64,000 bases of DNA from Mortierella hygrophila (GCA_015680625.1 JAAAXW010000033.1:168670-232669); one strand, 5' to 3'; numbered from the stretch's first letter, positions 46,206 to 57,796 are shown. A program made the numbers and translations. The notes: a model not told the origin generated them from the letters alone.

Positions 46206-46214
46206 TTTATTAAA
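46206..46214. terminator. Overlapping convergent polyadenylation signals
   Basis: ATTAAA at 46209-46214 serves the plus-strand OPT gene (102 bases after its stop). Minus-strand AATAAA at 46211-46206 serves the convergent membrane-protein gene (about 150 bases after its stop). The two hexamers share bases. Confidence 0.5.
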
Positions 46215-46362
46215 TACATTTGTCGTGTACCAACAGTATTCGTACTTGAAACGAGGATGACAAAGAAAAGAAGGATGGGAGGACAAGAGGCGGATACCGA
46301 TGGAAGTGGAGAGTAAGAAAAGGAAACCCCGAGGGTGTATGATAGATATGAGTGTCCCTTGT

Positions 46363-48791
46363 TCATCGATGGTAGGGCTGTTGCAGTTCCTGATACGTCT
46401 GGTTCGGGGGGGACTGAGATCTCTGCAAGATCAATTGTGCATTCGCCAAAGCAGGAGAAAACATCTCCTGCCTCCTGTTGTCGCCCCTTACTGTTCCTGC
46501 GGGTTGAGACGTAGCGCCCAAGAGAGTGTTACTTGACCCCTCCTGATGGGAGTTATGAGACATGGCCGTTGATGGTCTCTGGTAGTGACCAACGGCAGAC
46601 GAGGCGGGTAGGATGGTTGTGTCCTCGCTGGTCAGTTCTTGTTTATCCCCGACGATGGGTGTGGTTGGGGAGTAGACTGGTGTTGAAGGGATTGAAGAAC
46701 TGGCAGAGGAGTAGACCATGTTGTTGTTGATGTGGGTGAGTGGTGCTGGTGGGGCAGTTGTGAATGAGGAAGCAACCATGGGGATATGTTCTCCTGCTCG
46801 AGTTGAAGGAGAGTAGACAGCGGTTGTCCAACCTGCAGCGGATGATGGTACTTGTTGGTGGTAGTTCAGCTGTGGACTTATCGACACAGATCCTGGCGGT
46901 GGTGGCGCTCGTCCTGTCGTATACGCAGGCGGATACGTCTGCTGTCCTGGCACCATCACTCCTCCCGTACCCGGTGGTGGCGGCCGCACAGTAATCTTCT
47001 CCACCCCCCCGTTTAGCCCCTTCAAATCCCTTGCAGCCCTCCGACGCCTCATCAACCACCAGAACCCAACCCCTCCAAGCACGACAACCGCAACCGCAAT
47101 CCCCACCATCGAGCCCGCAGAAAGCCCACTTCTCTTATTGTGATCCGTCGAGATAACTCCAACACTCCCACTTCCGCCGCCGCTGTTGTCAAAGTTGTAG
47201 AGTTGGCGTGAGCGCCAGATCCAGTCGTTCATTTCTGCGGTGTATACCATAGGCATCCCATCGGAACCTCCTATGTGAGCGTGAACAAGCAAGTATGTGT
47301 GAGAAAGCTGCAAAATGCACACAAAAAGTGAATCTGATCACGAGTCGAAACAAGCCGATAATGCATTAAAAGCCGCACGCTCACTTTTTTTTCCCCTTGC
47401 AATCCACAATTCATGTAAAGTCATATCAATAATAAACCACAGGAAAAGGAGTATGTACCTTTGACGACAGCGTAAAGAGTATTCCCGAGGGCAGCGCAGG
47501 TGAGGATGGGTGAAGGCAATGGATTTGAGGATGAACGAGGTGACCATACTCCAGAGGAGATGGACTTGTCAACTGTCGTGGTTTCGATGGTTCCCTGAGT
47601 CGCCTTGATGATTTGTCCGTTAGCTAAAAAAGAAAGAGAGAAAAAGAGAGACTCAGAAAAACGAACGAACGCCATATGGTTGCAAGAAAGTACCCATTAC
47701 AATGAAAGTAGTTCTTTACCGCTGGTGTAGCATGCGGTGGAATCGTAGGTGTCTTGAATGGTCATCTATGTAAGAGAAGACAAAAAAGGTTCGCGGTTGA
47801 GTCCATGCAGCAGTGGCGTCGTCGCTGTCGATGGTGGCAAAAAATTGTAAATTAAAACCAGCAGCGACCGTTTTGCAAGAGCACCTACTACAAACGACAA
47901 TGAGCCAGTACTGTCCATAAACTGGATCCCTGTCGAGGTGGCTGTGGTACTCGAATCACCAATGATAGCCCCATTAAACCCAGTAATGCCTGTCAGTTTA
48001 ATCATGGTTGGGTAATCAGCTAGGATTGGAATATTGGCGTTCACATCCGTGACAATCTGCTTGGCAACATCATATCTGCTGAGGTGGAGCACAGGGCTCT
48101 CACGAGTTGAATACAGCTCATAGAAAGAGGATCCCTCAGGTGTTGACGATGCACTTGCCGCAAGCCAAAATTGTGTTGCGACTCCAAATGGCGTCATGGC
48201 CGGTGGTGTGAAAGTGTTAGGTGTCCAGGTAGAATCCGAGATAGAAGAGTCCTGACTGTTTCCTGTGGCTGGAGACTGTGCGGTCATCTGGAAGACGAGA
48301 GGTGAACTTAGAGAGGGTTGGCTAAAGGCCAGTAGGAGATCATATCGATAGATGCCTGTACGGCTGTCAAAGGATGATGTTGCGGCTATGCTTATACTGG
48401 ACGCCTGGAGTCCAAGGGTTTCCAAGCTGGGACTCGAATTGTAGGTGTTTTGGACTTGAATAAAGAGGGCACTGTCGCCACCACTACTGGGAGCTGTAGT
48501 TGGGCCAATATCTGGTGTGGCATCAATGGTCCTCTCGTCGTCGTCTTTGGAGGGGGCGATGATGGTGGTATCGTCCTGACTATAACTGTTAGTTTGGGAG
48601 AGAGAGGAAGGGGTATATGGGTTGATGGGTACAGAGGTTGCTGCAGAGTAGGTGGTGTTGGAGCCTGAGGAAGAGAAAGATTGTGGGGAGAGGACGAAGA
48701 GGGGCTTGGTGAGGGGCCTTTGGCCTGAGCGGTAGTAGAGGTAGATGAAGTTGCCTCGGACAGCGCACGCGGCGACGGCAGAAGTCTCCAT
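46363..48791 (-). CDS. Single-pass membrane protein, unknown function
   Basis: Four exons, 48791-47889, 47765-47720, 47623-47459 and 47270-46363, give 673 residues. I do not recognise a named family. Residues 1-425 alternate hydrophobic strands with Ser/Thr-rich loops, and phrases such as VWSPRSSSNP ... LTCAALGNTLYAVV recall beta-propeller repeats. One membrane helix follows (about 425-445, GSMVGIAVAVVVLGGVGFWW) with an RRRR stop-transfer. The cytosolic tail is Pro/Tyr-rich with PPPPG and several S/T-P motifs. The architecture resembles fungal receptor-like proteins. No cleavable signal peptide is visible at the ATG 48791, so an unseen upstream exon is possible or the helix itself is the signal anchor. 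The end of exon 1 has two adjacent donors three bases apart (GTAGTA and GTAGGT); I chose the latter. Confidence 0.72.
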
Positions 48792-50747
48792 GAGTGGTGT
48801 AAGTTAAATAAGGTGTGTAGTGTGTGGGAGTCCTGTTTCTCGGTAAGTTGTGATGAGATGCGGTTGTGGAAAGAAGGATGAAGTGGAGTGAGGGATGGGT
48901 GCAAGGTGTGTGAATGAAAGTGAAAGTGAAAGTGGAAGAAAGAGAGAGAAAAGGCGTAAAAGGAGCGCTGTTGGTGGGAAAGTCGAAAAAGAGAAGAGGC
49001 TGTTTGTTGTTACTGTGTGAGCATGCGAAGCATAAACAAAAACAACCCAAAGAGTATGTACTGCACAAGGACAACGGTGGTATCAGACCCATTGGACCGG
49101 ACAATGGGGCTAGGCCATTTGCTCGCTGAGGATGCCTGGCAAGGGAACAATGCACATCGAAGGAGAGGGGTGGTGGAGGGTGAGCATATGGTACCCCTTT
49201 TCGTCTTCATGAATGAAGAATTGTTCAAATTGGCCATTGGTTTGTTTGCTGCGTCAACGTCAACCACAGGATAACTGAAATCGTTGCAGCTCCAAATTGG
49301 CACAGACAACAAAAAATATAAACTACTGTAGCGAACGCCAGATGGCACACGATAGGAGACGGCAGGTAGGGTTCACTGGCGGCGGAGGGGGATATCTTTA
49401 AACCTTGAAGGTAGTAATGCTATTATTTCACACGAGGCAGTGCAAATCGCTCCTCCATTCCCCGGCGCACATCACCCTCAAGTATGCTATCAAAAGGAAA
49501 AAGAACGAAGGGGGTATCTATCCTATCCCTCCTTTACTTCTTTACGTCGTTGGTTTATCAATTGGAGTCAAAAGCGGCAGTAACGGTGTGTACATGTTTA
49601 TTTTTAATCATGATGCTAGAGTCAACTGCTCTGCCCGGCGTGCATTGTTGTTGTTTTTGTTGGTGGTGGTGGAGAAGGGCAGTGCAGAATGGCGTATCAT
49701 TTGTTCCCCGTCTACTAAACTTGATTGACCGTGGTTCAAGGCTTTCATTCAACTACAGATCTGTGAGTGTGGAAACGCGTACTGACCAAACCAGATAACT
49801 GACCAATTCCGAGTCTGTCTACGCGAACTACGCCTCTGGACGCGAACGAGAGAATCGCGCGTTGTATGCTAAGAAAGCTAGTTTTAGGAGAGGGTCCATA
49901 AGAAAAAAAAGAAAGTCGCGGTTGCAATGTGTTGTTGTTTGTGTCGGTGGCTTTTTTAGCAGCCATAAAAAGTCCGGTCGAAGATGGAAAAAAAATGTTT
50001 ACTCCTTCACTCCTTCCCTTCCTTTCCCATCTTCCCCCCAATCCTTTTCCTTCCACTTTCAAGTCTACTGTCTGTCCAATTGGTATGTATTCATGTCCTC
50101 ATCAACCATTTCCATACCCTCTTTCCCCCAAGTCGGCACAAGATGATACAAACGCAATTAAAGCTGGAATTACCGCCTGAACCACAGTGTTGATAGGATT
50201 GCACCCAACTGATGCCTCAACTTAACAAAAACAATGAGAACGTAACGCGCCTCTGAGTGTGTATGTTTGGAAGCAAAGCGACTTACCTTTTGCCTCTTTC
50301 TTTTTGTCATCGAATTGCAGTAGATCGTTTCAATCGTATCGGTAAGGTATATTGCCTCAAGTTGTCGTCGTCGTAGCCATGTATAGTGTCAATAACAATA
50401 GCAGTAATAAACAAAAGAAAAAAAGAAAACAGCAAAGCGTGTGTGTGTGTACTGTGAATGTGTGCCATGGTGGATGTTTCTGTGTTTGTGAGATCAGCTT
50501 TCTCTCTTTTGTTGATCAACAAGATCAACAAGCAAAGGGTGGTTTCTGACAATTGTCACCTGATAGCTCTGCCTTCTTGTCCCATTGTCCTGCCGAAGAC
50601 CGACTGTCTCCTGGAATTTCTCTCCTTTTCTTTTTTTGAGAGAGTTGGCTTGTAGTCTCACTCTTCACTTTTTGTTTCTTTCGCACTCTGCTTTTACCTG
50701 TTATCACCATCATACCCACAGAGACGAACATCACCCTAAGGACGACA
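48792..50747. promoter_or_regulatory. Divergent upstream region of the membrane-protein and PXA genes
   Basis: Nearly 2 kb between divergent starts. A minus-strand open frame at 49010-49348 starts only at GTG and has no splice link to the downstream gene, so I leave it out. A GTATGT at 50084 and a CACAG at about 50720 could bound a leader intron of the PXA gene, but this is unproven. Confidence 0.45.
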
Positions 50748-53152
50748 ATGCAACATCAACAAGCATACCCGCAACCACAACAACAACCAGTGCAACAACA
50801 TCAACAGCAAAGGAAGAGCAGGCACTCGAAGCAGCCGAGTCACCTGCCAGGAACAGCACCTTACCTGCGCATCCTCTTCCCAAGGAACATTCAACAGAGA
50901 GAGCCCGTCCCACAGCTGCTGAATCAGCCCCATCCTGACCTCGATGCCGAGGCATACCACTTCCTCGCCCTCCTCGTCCGCGACTTTATTCAGACTTGGT
51001 ACTCGACTTTCTCCTCCGACCCACAACTCGTCACGTCCGTCGTCAACGTCGTCATAGAGATTGCGCGCGAGCTCGAGCGAAGGAGTCAAGAGGTATGTGA
51101 GCTAACCCCTTGCAATTGCACATGATTGCAGGACTTTGGTAGTGGGGAGGGTCTACCTCGAGCAGCGATAGTAACAGATGACTCTTTCTCGCACAACTTT
51201 TATTTCTATTATTCACATAGGTCGACTGGGTAGGATTATTGCTACTGGACGTCCCAGAAGTGCTAAGGAGGCACTATATCGATTACAGGCAGGCCGCACA
51301 GAAACTGGACACAGCATACGCTCCCAACCAAACAATTGAGTCAATCTTTCATGGACTACAACCTCACTTTGCGCTCCAGGATGGCGAGGAATCAGAAAAG
51401 GAATATCTCCGACAGCTGGCGGATGAGTTGTTGCGAATCCTGCTCCCCAAGGCAGAGTACGAGTCCGACTGTGTGCGATGGCTTATCCGGGAGATCCTCG
51501 CCTGTCTTGTCTTGAGAAGTTTGGTCGAGATCCTGACAGAGCCTGATATGATCAACTACATCGTCAACACAGTATGTCCCTTCTCACTGAATATTGTCAT
51601 TGAGAGAGCTTTTGATGCGGCAAATAGCCATTGACCCTACCCCTCATTTTTGACTTCAACTTGCTAGCTTTTGCAAGACTTCGAGCCGACGGACGAGAAA
51701 TACGAAGCGTTCCTTCAAAAGGCGGCGGACCAGATGGATGCATCGGACGACAAGTTTTCAGCGTTCCTGGCGAGTTTAGTAGGATCAAAAGGAAGGACAA
51801 AGCTCACACACAGGTCGTCAACACCCAACATCAACCCAACGGACGAAATGGTCGACTTGCTGCAGGATGCCCAGTCATCCAGTCTCGCGGCAGCAGCAGC
51901 GGCAGCGGCTGCATCATCGTCAAAACATGCAGGCGAGCGCTCACGGCCCGTCAAACAGTCAGCTGCCCACATGTCTCGGCCTGAACGGAACGACGACGCA
52001 CTATCACATCGCGTGGCAGGAGCAGCCCCACTCGCGGGTCAATCGACAACGTCTCAAAGCAACACATCGGCCAGAAGAGTTCCCGTTTCGCCACAAAATG
52101 CTCCTCTTCTGGAACCACCACTACAGATACCTGCCTTTAAAAGGACCAAGAGCGATGCTACTTTGAGACTGTCTTCAACCTCATCCAGCAACAACTACAA
52201 CAGCAGCGGCACAAGAAACACGCCAGGACGGACGCCGAACAGGAGCCCACAGCCCGAGTCAGGGTTGCTGCCAAAACTAAAGTTGAATGCTACATTGGCA
52301 ATGACAAAGTCGCCTGCAGAATATACCACCTACATGATCAACAACGTCTTTGTCCCCTTCAGCGTGATACTGGTGGCGTTATTGAACTTTATGCTCGTCC
52401 TGCCCAGCAAGATTTCTTTGGCCTCACAGTCCTTGGCCTGGATTTATGCGGAACTCGATGAGCCAGAGCACACAGAGCTGGAGGCGGGAATCTTTCGACT
52501 TGCCAAGGAGATCTTTTACCTCGAAGAACGGAATCAAGTCATCTGGCGTCAGTGGGAGCTGATGGGCTGGCCTCTTGTCAGAACCCTTGGAGGTGGAGCT
52601 ATCGACCGGTGAGTGAGATTACACGCTGGTTTTGGAGTTTCCATTTAATTGCGATGACTTCGACCATTCACTAATTCATGACGTGCCTCTTTTCATTGTT
52701 TTTTGTGATAGTGTGCTTGCGCATGGAGTGTATTGGATATTCGCGGAACCACAACTGGTGACATACATTCAGGCAGGACGACGAGCATTGTGGCCTGACC
52801 CAACATCGTCTCCTCCCAGGCCACGAGGTGTTGACGAGATGGAAAAGGCACGTCGTGAGGCCGAACGCAGGATCCTCAGGACCATACCAGGTACGTAACA
52901 ACATCGATAGGGAGCGTATGTAGTCTTTTCACAGGAGGATGACACCTAACCAGCGTGAGTTTTTGTTTTCTCAAACCAATAGCACCAATACGTGACACTT
53001 TCTTTGGGGAACAAGGCGTACACCATCTAGCAGCAGCAAGGGAAGCCCTTGAGCCGTTCCAAAACAAACATTGCAACAAGCACTTGATCTACATTGCACT
53101 TGACCTACTTCTCTCCAAGATCACACCAGAAGTATATCCAGACCGCCTATAG
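50748..53152 (+). CDS. PXA-domain protein (sorting-nexin-associated)
   Basis: Five exons, 50748-51092, 51221-51571, 51668-52608, 52712-52890 and 52983-53152, give 661 residues. The PXA (PX-associated) domain covers about residues 55-235. It starts DLDAEAYHFLALLVRDFIQT, then has WYSTFSSDP, ELERRSQEVDWVGLLLLDVP, HYIDYRQA and YLRQLADELLRILLP, ending LVEILTEPDMINYIVN. This order fits fungal PXA proteins such as fission yeast Pxa1 and the N-terminal half of SNX13/14-type nexins. No PX, RGS or nexin-C domain follows. Instead there is a disordered Ala/Ser stretch, then a helical C-terminal part with a hydrophobic segment near 458-478. The N-terminus is Gln-rich. Its job is probably in endosomal or vacuolar membrane traffic. 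An AATAAA starts 7 bases after the stop (53159). Confidence 0.85.
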
Positions 53153-53158
53153 ACGGTG

Positions 53159-53164
53159 AATAAA
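53159..53164 (+). terminator. AATAAA polyadenylation signal of the PXA gene
   Basis: Perfect hexamer 7 bases after the stop codon, giving a very short 3' untranslated region if used. Confidence 0.5.
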
Positions 53165-53382
53165 CCTTCTAACCTCGACTCCGAGATTTTATGTTTCTAT
53201 GTTGTTGCCGACTGAATTGTCCTGATGTTTTTGCTAGTGCAAGCGTAGACATTAATCGAGAACACGACAGAATCAAGCAAGAGGGCGTGTCATTAATGTT
53301 CACAGGTCGTGCCAGCTTCTCAGGACATTGCCTTGTTGTTTAGAGAAGAAAGAAGTCAGGACAAGTTATTTTTTGTCGTAGG

Positions 53383-53741
53383 ATGTATTGCTCTACAAAA
53401 CCTTGTCCGCCTCTCAAATTGCACGTATCGGACTGCCTGAAACTAAGGAAGAACGCTATTGGGCTCACCACCATGTCTCCCTTATTCTGGCGACTGGAAG
53501 CGCTTGACCTTGAAGGCAACAGTTGGTGCTACTATGACATCCTCGTGACTGTCATCAAGTGGACAAACATGAAGGCATTGACGATGGATTATACCCACTC
53601 GCGACGTCTCCAGCTTTGTCCCGGTCTGCAGCAACTTCACTTCAAGAATTTCGGGCGCTTGAAGGAATAGAGCTACCAAAAGCGTTAGCGACTTTCTGGC
53701 TATATTGGAAGCATGTCCGAGTTCATGATCATTGCGCTTGA
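53383..53741 (+). pseudogene. LRR/F-box-like fragment
   Basis: A 95-codon frame from ATG 53383 contains leucine-rich-repeat-like phrases (LKLHVSDCLKL, RLEALDLEGNSW, MKALTMDY, CPGLQQLHFKNF) that resemble the LRR half of F-box proteins, a large family in these fungi. It stops at 53670. An overlapping frame continues with similar character (LQEFRALEGIELPKAL) to 53741, which suggests a frameshift. No F-box is visible. A decayed fragment is the likeliest reading; chance similarity cannot be excluded because LRR patterns are weak. Confidence 0.35.
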
Positions 53742-54055
53742 GCGTTGGCTCGGCGTGACATTGGAGTTCAAGACGACTCGAATTGTCGAGTCAGGTCCTA
53801 TTTGGCGGAAGGGAGGTTCGGATGGCGCAACGTGCACCTTTGAGGAGATCATGGCAGCCACTTTATAAGACCGGTTCCGCGCAGGGTTTTTGTGACCTTG
53901 GTCTTCTTTCTACTTACTACTTGATTCTTTTCGTCTTTTACAATAATAAGAAGTGCTCGTCGTGTTCAAGATTTTATTCTAATATGCATGTGTGATGGAC
54001 TTGTCACTAAAAAAAAAGGGGGGGGTGCTGTAGAAAATGAAGTGGAATGACTGTT

Positions 54056-54813
54056 CTAGCAGGTGAGAGTGACCTTCTGTCCAAAGCGACTTTCGCCTCC
54101 AGTCTTGACAATCTGCTCACAGATCCACTACCCAACATCTGCATGGTGGATCGTGTACCCGACTGCGGGCCTGTCCTCCACTTCCGGCCTTGACCATTTG
54201 CCACCTCTTGCCGTGCTTGATATTCTGGTGGCCTTTCAACAGACTGGGTCGGATGATCACTGCATCTCGGAACACTCGCGACGACTAAGTCCTCCATGGC
54301 TTTCTTGTCCTTGTGAGGGTCAGCCAAGACCACATGGTAAAACGTGCGGAAACCAAAGGGGACATCCTCGCGCACGTCCGAGACGCCTGTGGTTGAGATG
54401 ACCGTAATCGATGGCCTCTGCTGGCTCGTAGAAGGGTGAGCCGCGTAGATCTCTTGAAGGGACTGAATGATGTTCTTAGCAGCTATCGCACAGACCTCCG
54501 GGTTGTCGATCGTCAAGGGCTTGGAGAGGGATATGTGCATCTGAGGGGTGCCTCCGATTCCCGAGATGATATGCGACGCAAGCTTGACAGCGCTGGTGCC
54601 AGTAGTAGTGATAGAGTTGTTGGCGATGGCGGCTTTGATGGCGTTAATGTTGGCAATGTCGCCCTTGATGATGGTCAGCTGAGTGTCGATGATGGACTGG
54701 GAAAGACCTTGGGCGAGGAGCATGTCCGTCAGCTTGGAGGGAGTGCGAGCGGGGGCCGTGGCGTGGAATCCGGCGGCGAGGGCGTGGACGAGGCAGGAGT
54801 TTGTGCATCCGCC
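54056..54813 (-). pseudogene. NAD(P)-binding (NmrA-like) pseudogene
   Basis: From 54813 downward the minus strand encodes the Rossmann phrase GGCTNSCLVHALAAGFHATA, then ARTPSKLTDMLLAQG, IIKGDIANINAIKAAI, a VIST-x-G motif, FGFRTFYHVVLADPHKDKKAMED and LVVASV. These order as in NmrA-like/atypical SDR NAD(P)-binding proteins. After about 54270 the sense moves to other frames: AVIIRPSLLKG in one frame, then EDRPAVGYTIHHADVG, an in-frame TAG, and WICEQIVKTGG with FGQKVTLTC in another. The expected first strand (hydrophobic-GATG) is missing and replaced by a TC-rich run. Loss of the start, at least two frameshifts and one stop make this a pseudogene. Confidence 0.72.
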
Positions 54814-54819
54814 AGAGAG

Positions 54820-55636
54820 ATGGAAGAGAGAGAGAGATCTTGGTTGTTCCCGTCCGAGTCCCTCTTTTACAGGTACTCGGCTCGGCGTGGCTAGCTAGAG
54901 ACAAAGAGTCCCAGATATACAACATTGCTGATCTTCCTTACCGCAACTTCCAGAGAATCAGAGTCACGTCCTCGCTCACGAGGCGCTTTTGTTGCTCTTC
55001 CTAGTTTACTTAGCCTTTACTTCCTTCACTTCATTGCGTCGTTTTAAATCCACAACACCACACTATCCGAGAACACGATAAGTAAGCTATACATTATTCA
55101 GACGCTGAAATACTCTCCAGCTCGAACTCCTCATATGTATCCATTCCAACCTCGAAAAGGGATAGGGTTCCTTTAAGAAAGACGAAGTTAGACCTGGTAA
55201 AGTTGGGGCTGTTCTGGTACTAGTCTCGTAGCCGGCAAATATCGATCGAGCTGCCGTAAAAAAAATACATTTCTTCCACGAGGTGACCCTTCTGTTCAGC
55301 CACGCGATTGTTGCGCTTGTCTGTACCATGCAAAAACGAAAGTAAGTCAAATCGAGGTGGCGTCCCTGGCCGCGTGACGAGGCAAGGGGTCTCTGTGCTG
55401 TCAGTACTGAAAAAGTGCGGACAACAGCGTTCTGTCGTTAATCTAGACTAAAACAGGGCAGGATTGACCTTTTCTCAATGCAGGATCAAACTATTTAGGT
55501 GCAAGGGGCTTTATATATGTTTGTGGGCGAAGCTAAATTACTTCCTTGTAGCGAGGTCGACTAGGCGCTTGTTGGTACCCTTGATCATAGGGTTTTTGGG
55601 GTCAAGTCAGTCTCGTGCATGTAGACTTCTACTTAC
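54820..55636. other. Spacer with no intact gene
   Basis: Short frames only. The plus-strand complement of 55626-55560 (minus strand) could encode a last exon of the orphan exons at 55.6-56.0 kb (GTNKRLVDLATRK then stop), but the splice phase does not close, so I do not call it. Confidence 0.4.
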
Positions 55637-55976
55637 TGAGAACCCTCCAGCTGGTCCTCTTTTTCCTTGATTGGGATAAAGACGATCTTTCCTTCCTTCG
55701 CGGCCATGCGATACCTCTCTTTTGGTTCATTGTTCTAGAGTTCGACAGAGTAGCGTAAGTTGATCGCAATATAACAAATCGAAATCTTAACAGGAAGATA
55801 CTTAGACGGACGCTCGGATTTGTATGAACAGCACGTTACCTCGCGGGGTGCTATGGCGAGACCATCTTTTGTACTCGCGTCAATGGGAACCTCGTGCGAT
55901 TCTGCCAGGATGAAGTCAAGGACGGATGAGTAATGAATTATAACGGACAACCCATTTTGTGCAGAGGCATTGAAAA
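55637..55976 (-). pseudogene. Two orphan coding exons of an unknown gene
   Basis: Exons 55976-55840 and 55734-55637 join in frame through a GTAACG/CTCTAG intron. They encode about 77 residues that look like real protein, including HYSSVLDFILAESHEVPIDA, KDGLAIAPRE, then NNEPKERYRMAAKEGKIVFI. The first exon has a clean TTTTAG acceptor and needs one base from an exon further upstream. The DNA there is instead the asparagine-coding end of the gag-like remnant. A GTAAGT donor follows the second exon, but I find no third exon in phase. I do not recognise the family. The simplest reading is a gene truncated by insertion or deletion at about 55.98-56.05 kb. Confidence 0.4.
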
Positions 55977-57068
55977 CTAAAATAGAGTCCACACTAAACT
56001 CAAAGGTATTGACACTCTTAACCTGTTGTTTCGCTGTGACTCTTGACGGAGTATCAGGAGCGGTGGCAGTAGGAAGGTCTGAATAGGAACCCTTGAGCTT
56101 GAGTTGTTATTGTTATTGTTGCTGCTGGTGGAAGTATCGGAGTTTGAACCATGTGATCCATTGTTGCTGTTGTTCTTGTTTCCAGAATTTTCGAGAGAAT
56201 TGTCGAAATAGTTGTTGTTGTTCTGTTGCCCGTTGCGATTGCCCATGTTGTTGAATCCTCCGTGGCCACGGCCACGTCCGATTTGGCCTGAAGCTTTTCG
56301 AAGGGAGTGGGTGAACTACTCCTGGCCAATAAATTGTTGATGGGTGATGAGCGGCGTTTTATCATTAGGGTCAGCAGGGGGAATGATTTTCTTGTCTCGA
56401 TACAGAGCATCCTTGCGCAAGTGGGTGATTTCGGTGGCGATGAAAGAAAGGTTGTACCGAAGGATGTCGAATGTCTCGATGATGTTGATAAGAATGGAGT
56501 CCTCAATGTCCATGGGGTTGGATGCGAGGATTGCGTGTACTGTTGCGTCGATTGGTCGAGTGAGGTGGGCGAGACGTGCTTGAATTGTTGCCATGTCCTG
56601 GTCACGCTTGAAGACGTTTTTGTGTACGTTAACATCGTTGGAACTGGCGAGAGGGGGAGTTGCATAGTCGAGGTGCTGGACTCGGTGGAACTGTTTGACG
56701 TCGGCATAGTCTTCCAGTTCGCGTGTCTTGGTGAAGTTGAAGAAGTCGTTGCGCTGCTTGAAACTGGTAAGCCATTCTTCCAGTCGGTCGTAAGGCTCCA
56801 AGGTCTGGATCGCGGGTTTCGTTGACAAATAGGGGTCAAGGTCGGTGTCAGTGGAAGAGGAAGAAGGGGAGAGGGCTGATTCAAGGGTTTGGCGGTCTGC
56901 AGGGGAAAGAGTGCCGAGCATGCGGATAAATTGGGCGAAGTTGCCGCTCGAAGGCTGGTGAGTGAGGTTGTCACTCGAAGACTGGTGAATGGGGTTGCCA
57001 CTCTCTGTAGGGAGTTGATGAGAGGGTTTTTCATTAATCAGTAGCTTTGTTCGAATGGATGTGCTCAT
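55977..57068 (-). mobile_element. Gag-like remnant of a DIRS-type or related retroelement
   Basis: From ATG 57068 a frame runs 250 codons to a TAG at 56318-56316, then continues open in the same frame to 55977. The protein has the pattern I recall for gag-like proteins of Mucoromycota DIRS-type elements. It holds YDRLEEWLTSFKQR, LAHLTRPIDATVHAIL, a helical stretch ending THLRKDALYRDKK, then DKTPLITHQQFIGQE. After the stop come HSLRKASGQIGRGRGHGG and an Asn-rich run. The TAG sits just before the conserved L-R-x-A plus Arg/Gly segment. No reverse transcriptase, RNase H or tyrosine recombinase lies downstream, and no terminal repeats were recognised. This is a fragment, probably dead; the element class is from memory of related proteins. 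Confidence 0.5.
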
Positions 57069-57343
57069 GAGTACGAGAAGAAGAAAGATGGTGTGCAGAG
57101 ATCGAGCAGGTTCATTTTTATTTTCCTTAGTTAAGTTTCTCGAGTGCAACCAATGAGATAAAAAGCTTATTTGTCAGTGCTGTTACCCGTATTTCATAAC
57201 CAACAACGTGTACATTCGGCCTTCATTGGAAAGCAAGCTTGACGGTGACAAGCATAGGCTTAGACCCAGATAATATCTGTCCGAGGCAGTATACAGTATA
57301 CTCGAAAACCAGTAATACTTGGTCAGATATCAATCCCTTCGAA

Positions 57344-57796
57344 CTACCAAACAATTATGAAAAGATATCCAGAGCTTATATCTGACTCGCGATCCGGATT
57401 TGCCTTTGGATATGGTGGAAGTAGAGGGTGCTCGTAGGCGGTATGGCGAGCTAAAGCAGTTTCATTGAAAGAGAAGTGACTGCAGTATGTGATAGGACAT
57501 ACCAAAGGGGATGTGTGTTTGCGAGTTGACTGTATGTGGTTGAGAACGTGCTGCGAAGAGTCGAGCTCTAGTGCACAATCTTTGAACTTATAAATCCCGT
57601 GGTCTGCGCGCAAGTGGTCTCGGTGTTCCGACTCGGAACGAGATCGTTGTCCAGCACATTTATCATGGTCACAAGTCCAACTTTTTATGCCCTGCGGTCG
57701 TGGGTGGCAGCTCTTGTGCAGGATCGACTCTCGACGGGAATGGAAGCATACACCACATACTGGGCAAGGGTGCGATGCAGTGCCATCAGATTCCAT
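57344..57796 (-). CDS. Small C2H2 zinc-finger protein
   Basis: A single-exon frame of 150 residues from ATG 57796. It contains several zinc-finger-like units: CPVCGVCFHSRRESILHKSCH, CDHDKCAGQ ... HRDHLRADH, a degenerate one with C/H (CALELDSSQHVLNHIQSTRKH), and CPITYCSHFSFNETALARH ending at Tyr-Glu-His. Spacing fits C2H2 fingers with variable loops. The C-terminus lacks an activation-like region. It lies between retroelement-like remnants, so it may itself be element-derived or a solo DNA-binding protein. No promoter is evident, and GAAA repeats (57849-57866) lie just upstream. Confidence 0.55.
   Translation of the reverse strand: MESDGTASHPCPVCGVCFHSRRESILHKSCHPRPQGIKSWTCDHDKCAGQRSRSESEHRDHLRADHGIYKFKDCALELDSSQHVLNHIQSTRKHTSPLVCPITYCSHFSFNETALARHTAYEHPLLPPYPKANPDRESDISSGYLFIIVW

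Noticed and set aside
49010..49348. 112-codon minus-strand frame with a signal-like start
   Set aside because: Opens only with GTG and has no splice path into the membrane-protein gene.
56054..57034. 326-codon minus-strand frame overlapping the gag-like frame
   Set aside because: It is a Ser/Thr/Pro-rich shadow of the gag-like frame, with no recognisable motif.
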